Origin: Gavia stellata
Taxonomy: Eukaryota > Chordata > Aves > Gaviiformes > Gaviidae
Length of the DNA: 64,000 bases
Direction: 5' to 3'
Assembly (NCBI RefSeq): GCF_030936135.1
Contig: NC_082620.1
Span: 1,674,001 to 1,738,000, forward strand
A program made the translations under genes and the position numbers. Below the pieces are notes generated by a model. It ran no database searches and had not been told where the DNA came from. It saw only the letters and a list, made by a program, of their open reading frames with translations. Positions 1 to 22,916 of this stretch are shown piece after piece. The first letter of the stretch is position 1. Every line of letters starts with the position of its first letter.

Positions 1-3000
1 GGCAGAAATGCCCCCCGGGGAGGATAAGTCACCTCCAAGCTTTTGCAATGTCACAATCATTATTTTTACCTGGGAAATTCTTACATGCTGTGACTCGGAG
101 CCCAATAAAGCTGTTGAAAAGGAGAGGCAGTGCCCTCTGAACCCTGTGCAACAGGATCACTGAGTCACTGTGTGCTAACGCTTGGCAAAAATGTCCTTAC
201 GCAGCAAGCTGAGCAAACAGCGACGAGATAAGGACGCCAGAACGCCCCAGGGCTTTGCCCCCTTATCTCTTAATAGCTGCAAACGAGGATCGCTGCAATT
301 CATGCACCTCGATGCTGCAGGAGAGGTTTTATTAGGGTCCATCCTGAGCGTTTCTCATCAGCAGCATCACCCCAAGGTGCTGAGTAGTCCTGAGGGTGAG
401 GTCACCCCGTATTCCCCTTCGCAATCATCTCACCTGGTTTTGGGAAATGCAAATTTGGCCCTGCGGTAAAGGGTGCCGCTGTTGCAAAAGCTGCCTTTCC
501 CTCTGGGCGGGTGGAATCAAAATCCACCTCTCTCCGCTTTAATACTTGTTTTTTCTCCCCCCTGCTTAAGTGATACCATACCCTTTCAAGTGATTTGAGT
601 AACAGTCTGACGTCCTACACAAAACAGCTCTGATGCTAATTAAAGAGCTCAACGCTTGGAGAGAAAGGGTCGATCAGCTCCTGCGACTTGTCGTCCCTCC
701 AGGAGGCAAACGGAGAGATGGAAATTGCTGTATCAGGCTACACAACACCATAATAACCGTCTAATTGTAGGGAAGGGACCGAGGTATGTGTGGGTTAGGG
801 GAGAAGCGTGCGCCGGCTCTGCTGAGCTCCGCACTTTTCGCTCAAGTCACGCTCCCGTTTCGTTTGCCACAGCACGAGGGAGGCGGCAGAGGCATTGCAG
901 ACGTCGGAGAACCCCAAAATTACTGGTGTTTCAGGAAATGGCTGCTGTGTAATTTGGCGAGGTTATAGCTACCACGGGGCTAAAAAAACCTCAACCATCC
1001 TTTAAAGAGCATCCTGTGGGCACAGTCAGAAAAGTCTACTTGAGTAAGTGCAAAATGCTCAGGGTGGGAAAGAGCGGGGCTATGCTGGTCTCAAAATCTG
1101 CTGCAAAGAAAATGCAGGTCTTTACTGAAAACCCGACATCTACCTACTGAAACCCCCAGTACAACGCACAAAGGGATATTCAGTCCGTCTCTTTGCATCT
1201 CCCTTTTAACCAGCCCTGACCTCACTTGCGGTCTTCCCCCTTATTTTCATTTTCAAGCCATCAGTTCCTGCACTACGCTTTCTTCACACAAGGAGTGCGC
1301 TTTTCTCCCTTATTCCAGTAAATCCAGTGCTTAATGCCAAACTCGCTAAATATTTCATGTCAGGAATAAATATTCACCTTTTGGACTGCAGACAAGCATG
1401 AGCTAGTGCTTTGTCATTCTGCATGCCTACCAGATTTAAGGAGATTTTTACAGCAGATGCTTTTGTGAAAGATTTAAAAATCAGGCTACGCAGCGCAAGG
1501 ATTTAACAAGTCCTTGAAAACACATCATGCTGGCTAGGGTATATACCGCAAAGTGAATATTGCGTATTCAATCGCGAATATTACATAGGTAATTTGGGTG
1601 GATAGGGTCCTTAAGGCAAAGGCACAACAGCAGCATCAGCTTGAAGAAGGAAAACCTCCAGTCGGGACGCGTGCCCACTGGCTGGGATGCCTTGGAAGGA
1701 GCTCTTGCCGATAGGTGTCAGCACAGCCTGCCCGAAGGCTCCGAGCAGGACCTTTCCGAAGGCTCCTCAAAGCTCCTTCCCAGCTGACAAGATTTATATA
1801 GCCATGGGATAGCGGGTTTTTATTTCACTGACCCCAAAACAGAACTGCCCCCGAAGGTGAATGCACCTGCCGAGGAGGGAAGGCTTTGCAACAGACCCGG
1901 GAGGAATAACTCGATATAAAATGACTGGGGAGCTCGTGATAAGACAAACCTCCATCACACCTCGGTACCTCCTGCGCCTCTTGCCGAGGGCAGTGTTCGG
2001 GATGACGGCACCAGCCTCAGGCAGGAGCCGGTTCAAGCTATCAGTTTCCTCTCCGGTGCAATGCATGTATTATATCTGAGACAACACCAATGTAAACAAC
2101 CAGTACGTGTGGCTGAGGCGCCTGTTTGCATATTTTTAAGCCTTCTTTCCTGAAAAGGAAATAAAATAGAAGGTTTCACAGATGCCTTGGCTGGTCTCAC
2201 AGCCTCCCGACAGCTTGCAAATACCTTGGCTCCAGTCAGCCAAACTCGGACAAGCAGATATCTGCAAGAAACTAAATTCTCCGCAGGGCTGTGAAATCAA
2301 GCGTCAGGGAAAAGTCAGACCCCTGAAAGGAAAGAAAATCTTATTGAAAAAAAAAAAAAAAACCTCTTGCAAAATCAACCCTAACTTCTGCTTAGGGAAG
2401 TACTGGTTTGAAAGATTACAGGTCTGCGCTTTGAGACCATTAAAAAGCAAACTGCTCTCCAAGTGCTGGCTTTCCGAGGCTGAAGAAGGAGCACTGCAAG
2501 AGAGAGATTTCCACTCATCACTTCAACAGCAGGTGCTCAAAGTTTCACCCAAATCTCAGGCGTATGAGACATTCAAGTTTCCAAACTCATTGGGAGCTAC
2601 TGGATGCTCAGCACCATCGAAACACAACGACTTATTTGTCTATATAAGGACTCCCAACGACAGGAACCTATTTTTGCAGATCATGGACTTTCTTATTTAC
2701 CAACAGGGCTGCAAATAGTTTTCCCCAATTTTGGTATAGAATGCTTGTCAGCAGTATTTTCAGATGGCCCAGGGTCATGTTTAAAATGAGCATGTACTAC
2801 CCGCGAGGCTGAAAAGCGGTGTGCATCAGCCAGCCCTTGACAGCCAGCCGCCCCGTCCCTGCTCAAGGCTACCTTCGTGCGTTGCAAACGGGGACCAGGC
2901 TAAAAATTCTTCCCATCCATCCCGGAGGCTGATAAAGGCGATAGTGGGAAAAATTCCTCCGTTAATCTCTGGAGGGATCTGTGCCCAGGGAGCTTCTCTC

Positions 3001-6000
3001 TGAGAATCTAAATCCGACAAGGTTAAAGCAACAAGCTGTTTTTCGTGCCCTTCTGCTCAATCCACGCCGATGGTGTCTTAAGAAGGGCTGCTCCATGCAC
3101 AGAGACACAAGAAAGCTTCTAGAGAGACGAATGCCATACAGGCGGATTTAAAATCCTCAATAAATCCCTCTCCCTCTCATCAACCAGCAGACAGGAGTAT
3201 TACCAAAACCATTCCTTATCAAGTCTCTTGCTCTATTAGATGTGCAGGCTTGCCGATTTTACTGTGGCATATGTTCACCAGCTCCCATTTGAGCAAGCAC
3301 TCCTGAAAAACTCCCGGCAGCCAGGAAGCCAAGCAGGAGTGGCAGCCAGCGAGCTGTGGAGTGCAACAGGGAAGGGAATGAAAAACCAGTCTCTTTTAGG
3401 GCAGTCTCGATTGCAGCCCCAGGCCCTCCATGTCAGAGATCTCAATGAAAGAGATCCAGCATCCTATGGACTACCAAACCCATGGGCTCAAGGATGAACA
3501 GATGCACGATATCTCCTCCTGCCTGACTCCATTTCTGCATCAACGTTCAGATGCTCAACTCTTCCCTTGCCTTAAAGAGAACTGTAAGTCCCCAGACATG
3601 TGCTGAGGCAAGAGGAAAACCAGATCATTGCTCAAAACATCCATTTCCCTTCAAGCCACTTCTCTCCCAGCCTCCTCTGTTGCATTTTCGCCTCCGTCTT
3701 CCCCCCCCCATATTCCTACCACGTCAGGCCGAACTGTCCGAGGCAGGACAGGAGGGCATCCAAAGGGTAAAGCATCTTTCCCTGCGGAAGCGCCACGGTC
3801 GGAGAGACATGCCTGGCTGACCTGCTGACGAAAGCAGGCGAGAAGCGAATTTCCCACAGCAGGGACTGTTTTTCCCCCCCGTGTTTCGCCCGCAGATAAA
3901 AATTTGCTGAACTTCCAACTACCGTGGTGCACTGAGAGCAGGGAATAGGACAGAGAAACTACCAGTTGCTTTGGCCTGCTGATCTAAAACCATCTTTACC
4001 AAATCCCAACACCACTGTGACAGCTCATTTAGCTGTCCTCTGGCAGGGACAACCACGGGAGCACACGCAGAACAGCATCTACCCAGTAAAAGGGAGTGGA
4101 CGGAGCCATTTCATCTGATGCTACGCGGCTCTGGCAGAGCCGACTCACCCAATACCACGAATGGGATCAGCCATGAGCTCATCCCCAACACAAGCAAGCT
4201 CAGCGCTCCCTCGGGCAGAGGCATTGCCTGCGCCGGCGACATAAGCCAGCTCTACCGCTGCTGGCCTCGAGTCCTGGGCCCGTTCCCACCTCTGTGTGCG
4301 GGCGGGTTGGCTTCTTCAAAGCGATCCCTGCCCGCCTCCGGCATCGCATTCCTGCGACGCCACGCACGCCGATGCCAGAGAGACGACGGCAGCAGCATCC
4401 CGGTGTCACTGCAGAGGAGATGAGACCCAGTCACTCCTTATTTTAATTGCCCAACAAACTCGCCCCCCGCTCAAGCTGTAAGGGAGCAACAAAGTTATGG
4501 AGTGACTTAATGACCTCTGCAGATACTGGGAGCATTTGGTAATGCCACGGGAACCTGGCTTGGGTGCATCAGTAAGGATAATTTACTCAGTGCTGGCTGG
4601 GGCAAGGGGCAGGCTGCAGCCAGGCATGATCAGGGGCAGGGAGGAATGGAGAAAGCCACACAGCGAAGTGATTTTCAGATGCGGTGCTGAAGAATAGGAG
4701 GCACAGGTTTTTTTTTTTTACCCTGGTAGAAGTAGTCCACATCCATTTCCCATCACGCTGACCAGCTCAAGAGTTTAAGGGTTTTAAGAGCATTTAAACA
4801 ACCGCTCTCTCCAAACAGGTGCCTTTTTTTTTTTGTAGGGAGCAGATTCACAGGCAGAAAGCCTCCAAGAGTGCTACAGACCCCTGGGAAGAATAGAGGA
4901 GCCTTTCGGGCCTTTTGTGCCTGGTTTGGCAAAGGCATTTGAAGGGTAATTTCTTACAGATTGCATGTCCAATGTGTGTTTTCTACCTCTGCATCCCTGG
5001 CGTAATTCATGCAACGCTGCGGGGTCAGTGGCGGCAGCGTGTCCATCCCGAGGGGCAAGAGCTACTCTGCACACAACAAGTGGTGCTGGATGACTGTGAT
5101 TCAGAAAACAACGGATCCAGACGACAAAAAGCTTTTGGAGGTTAAATGCAAACAGCCAGAGAGGCCACGAGAACAGAGGAGGACAGGCCCTGGCAAATCA
5201 AAGGGAGGGTAGATACGTGTTGTTAACCTAAACCCACTCAGATTAGGCATCTAATCGCCGCCGCAGAGCGATCCTATTGAACCCAAACAGTGATGGATTA
5301 ATCTCCTGGAAACCAGCCCTCCACGCACAGGCAGTGCTTTCCCAATGAGACGTCACAGCTTTTGGAAAAAAAAAACCCTTCACCTGCTGATTTTTCATCT
5401 CTTGCCCTTGAAATATTTCACATTTAATAACACAAATTTCATTAGAGACATTTTTCAAAACCACCCAAGCGAAGAAAGGAACAAATTAGCATCCTGTCTG
5501 CCTCGGACAGACTAACCAAGGGACCGAAAGGCACCGAGAAACACCCGAGCTCCGCAGAGACGCAGCTCAGAGCCTGCCAAACAAGCTCTGGGCTTGCTCT
5601 CTGGAAGGGCAGTAATGAAGTTTAAACTCTATATTCAAGGATGGTGCTTCCTTTGGAGAGCAGGGCGTAGCTTGCCATTTCCAAACACGGCAAACCCAGC
5701 TGCCTGCGCACTCCCTGCAAGGTCGTGTTTTGCAACAGAAATTGTTTAAGGTTTGCACAGATGCAGTTTTCACCTGGGAGCAGCAGGCTACTGCCCCGCA
5801 TACCTGTAACAGGATGATCTCAGCGTGCTTTGCAGCATTTCTATATGTACCGCCAGCTAGATTTCTCTAGTTACCAGGATTCTTCTTCAAAAGATGCACT
5901 TTGCCTTTTATTTTCACACTGCAGCTTAACATTTTAGAAAGGCTTCATCCTTCAGTGCTCCTCGTCACTCCCAGCCCGAGAGGAGAACACCAGGCTGGAA

Positions 6001-6919
6001 GATACGGCTGTCAAAGGCTACTACCACTTTGCTCCTGGTTACTCATCTCCTTGTAAACCTGCGAGCCCAAAAAGGGGAAAAAACTCAATGTATTTAGTCA
6101 GAGAATGCAATTCCAAGCAACCTGTGCTGTGACACCATCCGTCCTGAAGGACAACATGAACAAAGCCCAGAAACTCGTGGTTTTGTTTCAGAAGGGCAGA
6201 AATTGGCTGCGTGATAAGTAAGCTCCGGTCAGGCAGAAGATTCACCAGAATTAAGGCAGAGTTTCCAGTGGGGTCAAGTGACTCCGGGCTTGAGGGCTCA
6301 AAGAGCATTTTGATCGCAGTGGGAAATTCAGGAATTTTTTTATGATAACACAGAAGATTTTAGCTCCGCGAAGGCAGAAATAGGCCCTACTGCTACTAAA
6401 CTCAAAGGACAACGAGGAAGAAACAAACCAGATCAGGAAAAGAGCTGAAGAAAAGCTTTCCTCTCTTCCAGGCTGCATTCAATACTACGACAGCAGAAAG
6501 ACACCGTACATATTGCCGAGGGATTTCCATCCGTTTCATTAACCTGTTCTACTTTGAAGTGTCAGCCAGTAAATGCAGTCATAATTAGAGACGTTATTCT
6601 GTGCCAGGTATCAGCTTTTCACTCCTTTTGATTCCCAGGAGGCCAGCAGCTACGACATGGCTTCAGCGTGCTCAAGGTGATCCCAAGTTTTTAATAAAAA
6701 GTTAGGCGTGCCTTCAATTAAAAAGGGCCGTTCAACACGGCACCGAGTTCAGAAACACATGGGTACACAAAGACCATTTTGCAGCCCTCCCCCTCAAGGG
6801 CTGTAAGTGGAAACGAGTTGGGCTAAATTTTTAAAGTTTATTTTCAAAACCTGCTTCTCCTGGTTTCCTTCCTTATGTTCATGGGAACGTGTTTGTTTTG
6901 CTAAGAAACATCGCGGAAA

Positions 6920-6964
6920 CAGTGTCTCAGGGACCAGCAGCAGTCCACAAACTGAGAAATGCTG
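6920..6964. repeat. Short imperfect inverted repeat, hAT-MITE-like
   Basis: The left arm is CAGTGTCTCAG and the right arm is CTGAGAAATGCTG, which are near reverse complements across about 20 bp. The CAGTG...TCTCA signature resembles termini of old hAT-type elements in amniotes. The unit is very short and degraded, so it may be a relic of a deleted element or a coincidence. Confidence 0.25.
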
Positions 6965-9900
6965 CTCTAGGGAGGCTACCGGCATGGTCAGGTCAGGATT
7001 TCGCAGGGTTTTTTTTAATCCCCAAAGCAAGGATGTGCTTTACATCACTCGCTATGTTACCACAAGGCAAGTCACTCTGCAATGGGAACAGAAGGATTGC
7101 AATATGGGGTCAGAGCAGAGTATTTCAGTAACGAGTCTCAGCTGGTTACTGCTATTCAGAAAAAAACAAGATGCAAAACACAACCGAGGACTGAACAATC
7201 TGCACAATTTCAAGAGATCTTCAGACACAGTGGGTTTCAAACCCAAACGTGAGAAGGTTTCCACTACTATAGCAACTGTGTACTCTTTAGAAACCCCACT
7301 GATCTCTTGGACTGCCCTGCAGCCACAGGTCCTGCATGTTATTTACGCCCCGCATGAAGGTGCTGCACTGATTTGTGGATGCGGAGGGCTGGACGTCTGC
7401 TGGCTCTCAGCTGCACAACTGCGTCCCTTCCTCGGGAAGCCCAGTCCTTCGCTGTGGGTCACGTCCCCTTTCAGCTCCACAAAGCTCACATCACCGAGGA
7501 GGCCCCGAACAAGGGAGCTCACCCCGGATCAGGACCAGTGTTATGAAACTTCACCAACTGTTTTAAAAAATTGCTACTCTTTTCTAGAAGGAAACGATGA
7601 AAACAGGGGGGTTTTTTTTGCTCAGGGCAAGGTTTTTGGACAACTTTGTCAAGGGCAAACCGCTCTGCTTGTGCTCAACGACTAACGGGCAGGTTTCTGG
7701 CTCTCTCAGCCAAGAGAGCCTCCCACCGTACGGGGACCACATCTGATACAACCACCTGGGGCAGGTGACAGCAGAGTCTCTCCTACCTCCTTTGGGCTGT
7801 TAGTTTTGTTGACACAACACCATCAAAGGCACCTTCCCCTCAGCTCACAAGGGGAAACCTGATCCTCAGACTCCAGCAGTTCCCACTCAAAGCACGGAGG
7901 GGACTTGGGAGAAGAACAGAGCCAAGAGGAACAGAGGTGGGAGAGGTTTTTTTGCACACTTACTGTGTCGCATTAAGGCTACCCAGGAAGTTTTAAGTGC
8001 AAACTTTAGGCTGAAGGTCTCTGCTCATTTTCAGGCTGAAGCAGGGAAGATCAGCCGTTCTGATGTGGCTGCGTCTTGACGCTGTGAACATGGACAAAGA
8101 GGATCAGAGCATCTAACGAACGAGTTTTGCCTCCAAACCTGTTTTTATCCTGAAATCTTGAGAACGAGATGAAGAGCTTTCCCACCTCCCCAGCAAAAGC
8201 AAATGCAGCATAACTGCAGGGAGACAAAAACACCAGGAAACAAGTCCTGGGGAGCTTTACCCCCCGGCGGAAGGGTGGACGCGGGGCCGGCTGCACGGCG
8301 AGCCTTTTCGCAGCAAACAGGAAAAGCAGAGCCACAAGTCTCCCGAACTCCTCTGATACCAGAGTGGGATATCACGGCCAGGCAGTGGGAAAACACACCA
8401 CGTCAAGGGAGGGAGCAGGGTCTTTCCAGCTCTCTTGCCTTCCCAGGTAGCCGCAGGGAAGATGGTAGCAAAGGGAGGGATCACACTTGGCTGAGGACGA
8501 TAAAGCAGAAACAACAGAGGGGATGCACAGACCCCATAGGGCTTCAGCTAGTGTTCCTCTTCCTGCGAAGACCTGGTCTTTATAGCGTCATTCCTTATTT
8601 TATAAGCACAGTAAAAGACTCTGTTTTAAAAATAAAGCTTTCCACCTCTGTCCCATAAGCCCCTGGGAGCACAGGCAAAACTACTGGCATCTTTCTCTCT
8701 GATTTAAAAAAGGTATTTCCCAGGTTAGTGTACTGGTCTGGCAGCCAGAGGCCAAGTGCAGGGCTCCTGAGGAATATAAACTAACAAATACAGGAAGGGA
8801 GAAAGTCTGCAGAAACACACAGTCTGAAATAGCACAGGCAGGCCAGAAGGATAACTGCCTGGGGATAAGCTCTCAATTCTGCCTATAAATTATCCGCCGC
8901 AGCCCGAGGATGACACGAACAGGAGACACAGATGATGGTAAAAGGCCTGGGTCAGTGCTGATGGCTGAGGCAGCCTCTCCCAGGACCTGCCAGCAGTCTC
9001 CATCGCACAGAGACAGAAGGGATCTCATCAAGAGTGCTTCACGGACCCGCATGGAAATAGGACAAACCTTCCCTGCCACCGGCACACCAGATCTGGGGTC
9101 AAATCCTGGGTTAGCCAACTCCAAGCGTCAGCAACCCCACACCAAAGCCCTCACCACGGGAAGCCCTGCAGCTCCTGCATTACTCATTGCATTAAGTCCT
9201 GAGTCTTCGTTTCAAACGGGTTTTGGTTTCTTTCCTGGCTGTTTCAGCTGCACGAGAGCTCATTTCTGGGGAGCACCAGAGGACTATCGCCGCCGAAGTC
9301 ATCCTGTCTGCGCCCTCGCTGCAAGAGCAGCGTGCTGCAGCTTGAGTTACAGAGGAGTCGAGACTAACCCTTGCCTCTAGCTGGATAAACAGACTCCGGC
9401 ATAAACAACCTCCAGTCCTCCATCAGGTTCTCCTCTGTGCAGATAGGCTAAAAGTCAAAGAAGTGCCCGGATTAATTATGCAAATAAAGGCAAAGAAAGC
9501 ATCCCTAACACATGGAGAAAGGCACCTGCCTCCCAGGGACCACCTACCCTGGGATAACATTGCAGACTTCCCACATAATACAGGCCATTAATTATCACTC
9601 CCCTCCTGCTCCAGCAAGACTCGTATGTGGGAGTGAAGGAGGTGGAAAGCAGCTCCAAAGTGGCCAGAAAAGCTTGAGGGAGAAAGAGTTTAGAGGCATT
9701 CCTGTTCACGTTCCTAAAATAGAGATCCTGCTGCCTTACACCCTGCTTTGCAGAGCACTAAGCCCCACCAGTAAAAAGCACTATATAAAAGCTAGGCATT
9801 AACTCTCTTGTTCTGCTCCAGCCTAATAAGTAGAAAGTCAATGCCATTGTTTTAGATCTAAGCAAAAAAAATACTTTGAAACCTCAAAAATTAGGGTTTT

Positions 9901-11510
9901 TTGAAGCAATTATCTCCCTCCTCCGTCTCCAAGACTAAAGAAACACGGGCCAATTATTTCTTTGAAGGCTAAATATTTACTCCTAGATGAAGTGCAGCAG
10001 CTCAGGCTGGAGATGAATTATCCAGCTCTGATGTCATCTAATGCCTGCAAGTAAGAAAACCCAAACGAAAACAGGTATAAACAAACAACAACAGAAAAGG
10101 GTGTTTTCTCCTGGAAAAGCCCTTCAGAGAAGGGAATGGGATGAAGCTGTTTCAGCTCATCTAAGCTGTGTTCAAGGCATTTAGCATGGCCCTGGCACCA
10201 CGCTCCCGTTCCCTTCAGGCAGCCCTACCCAGGTCTTATTAGACAAGATGCCCACGCTTAACAAGGGCGCAAGTAGAGCACGATCAAACCTCTCCAAGCT
10301 AGAACTGGCCTTACGGAAAAGCCACCGTCTTATTCTGGAGCAAGACCTACCCTATAGAGTCCGTAGGGCCAGGTGTGGGAACTCCTCCTCAACCTCCACG
10401 AGCAATTAGCCTGCACACACATCGAGGGTTACTCAATCAATGTCAGCTCTTCTTTTAAAGAAAACCCTCCTGCCTTATTTATGTCTGACTCCCGAGTTTC
10501 AAAGCTCTCTGCTTTTGCCCCCTCCAGTCACTATTCTTTCCCAGGCAGCGGGTGCCAACCCTCTGGTTAAGGGCACCAAAAAAAAAAAAAGCAGCTATGT
10601 GTAAGAAACCACCACCGGCACAAGCGCGGGGTGACTCATCTCCTCTGAAGACCGAGGAACAAGAGCGCTCTCTGTTCGGTGAGACTGCCTGAAGTTTCAG
10701 TTGCGATCCCATCTCGCTACACGCGCTCATGACAGCATGCAGAAGTATTTCCTCGGGGGATCTTCCCATGGGACTTAACTCTGACACATATTCCCACAGG
10801 ACTCGTTCTTTTAAAAGTGTTATTTGTTAGTAAGGCAGTGGGAATTTGACTTTGCAAAATACCAAGAGAGTGACTGAGCAGAGCTGGGCGCTGGCGGCTG
10901 GACTCGTTAACGCGACTGCGAGTCGTGCCCCGCATTCAATCCGACGGAAGAACTCGCTGGGCTGCAAGAATAGATGTCCTGGGTCAGAGCAGAGGTCTGC
11001 GTCGCCTGGTATCCTGTTTGTGCTACCCATGGCCTCTTCTCCACCCCTGAGCAGAGGGAGAGCGCTACGGCAGGGAAGGAGGAAAAGCGAGAGCTGGTTT
11101 CCACATATGTGTAGGCTGTGGTTTGTTTTCTTCCTCCATTTTAAGTCCATGACTGCTTAATTCTGACCTGTAGGCATCATACAGCAGATGTGTAGACGCA
11201 AAAATCAGATGAAAATATTAAGAGTCGTGTAGACTGATATTCAGCGAGTGGTCATCAAGCACCAAGTTATGTGCTAACATTTCAAGTGACATCCGACCAA
11301 TTCCCAGATAACACCACTATGCAGAAACATCTCGATTTTGGAGGACTTCATATAAGAAAAAAGTGTCAGACAAGAAAATATGACTTTAAGTAATAACTGA
11401 GTAATCCACAATACATTGAGCACATAAAGCAGGGTGAGAGGGAGTCTGCACGCAAGCAGACAAGTCAGCAAGGAGTGCTTGGTGGATGCTGAGCTCCTTT
11501 TTCATTCCCA

Positions 11511-11649
11511 CTCTTCGTCAAAATGTAAAGCTTTTGCTGAAATAGCTAGTTTAATACTGACTTCCCCCCCTTTCCTCCTTTTCCTTTTGTTCTTCCCTCT
11601 CTTCGTCAAAATGTAAAGCTTTGCTGAAATGGCTAACTTAATACTGACT
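11511..11649. repeat. Dispersed direct duplication of about 52 bp
   Basis: Copy 1 (11511-11562) and copy 2 (11599-11649) both begin CTCTTCGTCAAAATGTAAAG and run to TTAATACTGACT. They differ by only a few bases, and a pyrimidine-rich spacer of about 36 bp separates them. This is a local segmental duplication inside an FBXO42 intron. I see no match to a known transposon. Confidence 0.85.
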
Positions 11650-12200
11650 ACCCCCGCGCCCCAAGAGCTTCCCCCAATTCTCCTGCTTTTCTTTAAGTTA
11701 TTTTAGTCAAATTCAGAAACGTAAGGAAAACAAACGCGCCGAGTGTGACATTTTGAGCACAAAAACCAGTGTGGGAAATCATTTGTGGCGTTTTCCTGCC
11801 CTGCTCAGAGCGTGTGGACTGCAGGAATGTACCTGTTTTCCCACGCTCTCCCGGTTACTGTGGGTAGCCCGCACGGGCATGTCTCCTCCACTCCTCAAAA
11901 TACCTGAAGTGGCAGCTACTGAAGTTATTAAAAAAACCCCAAAATCTCAGCTTTGGGACAACAACTCTTATCAACACAGGCTCTCATGGCCGCAGGTAAG
12001 TGTCACTCATCCTGCGTGGCATGAACCAGCTGCTCCAGGCAAAGAGAAACAACTCAGCGAGGTGCTGCAAGCACAAGGAACGCATGCTCCGCGGCAAAAA
12101 AAGAGAAGATATAACCTGAAAACCGGTCAGATAATGATAAAACACGTGGGGAAATACAGAATCAGAGCAGCCAGCCCCGGGGACGAGGTAAGTTTTGCTA

Positions 12201-22292
<10,092 letters not shown>

Positions 22293-22853
22293 TCACAAAG
22301 AAAACTAATAGCATCAGAAATGCATCTGCAAGCCATGTATATTACACCAAAGGTCTATGTCAAACTGTACCCCAGCAAACTTCAAGCCAAGGACGTGGTT
22401 TTTGCAAAGCTTTGAAGCAGGATGGACACAGTTTAGGAACAAGCTGTTCTCCATTGACGCAGTGTTTTCCCAAGCCACTGCATCTCTCACTGCTCTCAGC
22501 CCTACCGTTGCCTACAGACGGTACCAGAGGGAGGGAAAAAAACCCACTAGAAGAATCGCAGCCTCTTGAACCCCGGCTCCCTCGCCGGGCACAAGAAGGC
22601 ATCGTGCTGCCGCGCTGGTGGCCCTGGCTGGTTTGCACCGTGGGGCCGGGCAGCGGTGGGGAAAGGGATCCCCACCGCATTGAGAGCAACCCAAGGAGAG
22701 ACAGGATGGAAGCGACAGCTTTGCAGCCCCTCCTCCCCTGCAAAACCAGTTTCGCCAGCGAGCCTGCTTTACCCCAAGAAACTTTTCAGCAGCACCCGGG
22801 GGGGGGGGGTGTGGGGGGAAATTCCTGTCCCATTCTCCCTTAATATCTCCCTT

Positions 22854-22855
22854 TT

Positions 22856-22891
<36 letters not shown>

Positions 22892-22916
22892 TAAATACTT
22901 GCACACAGTTGCTTAC
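22854..22916 (-). repeat. Poly-T run of about 30, possible poly-A tail of a minus-strand insertion
   Basis: Read on the minus strand, the sequence GTGTGCAAGTATTTAATAAA leads straight into about 30 A residues. That looks like a polyadenylation signal fused to a poly-A tail. I cannot identify a parent gene in the body at 22890-23100. The alternative is a simple homopolymer that arose on an AT-rich intron. Confidence 0.3.

Noticed and set aside
2182-2718. 178-codon ORF with a run of lysines
   Set aside because: The lysines come from an A-rich tract, the composition is intronic and no domain is visible.
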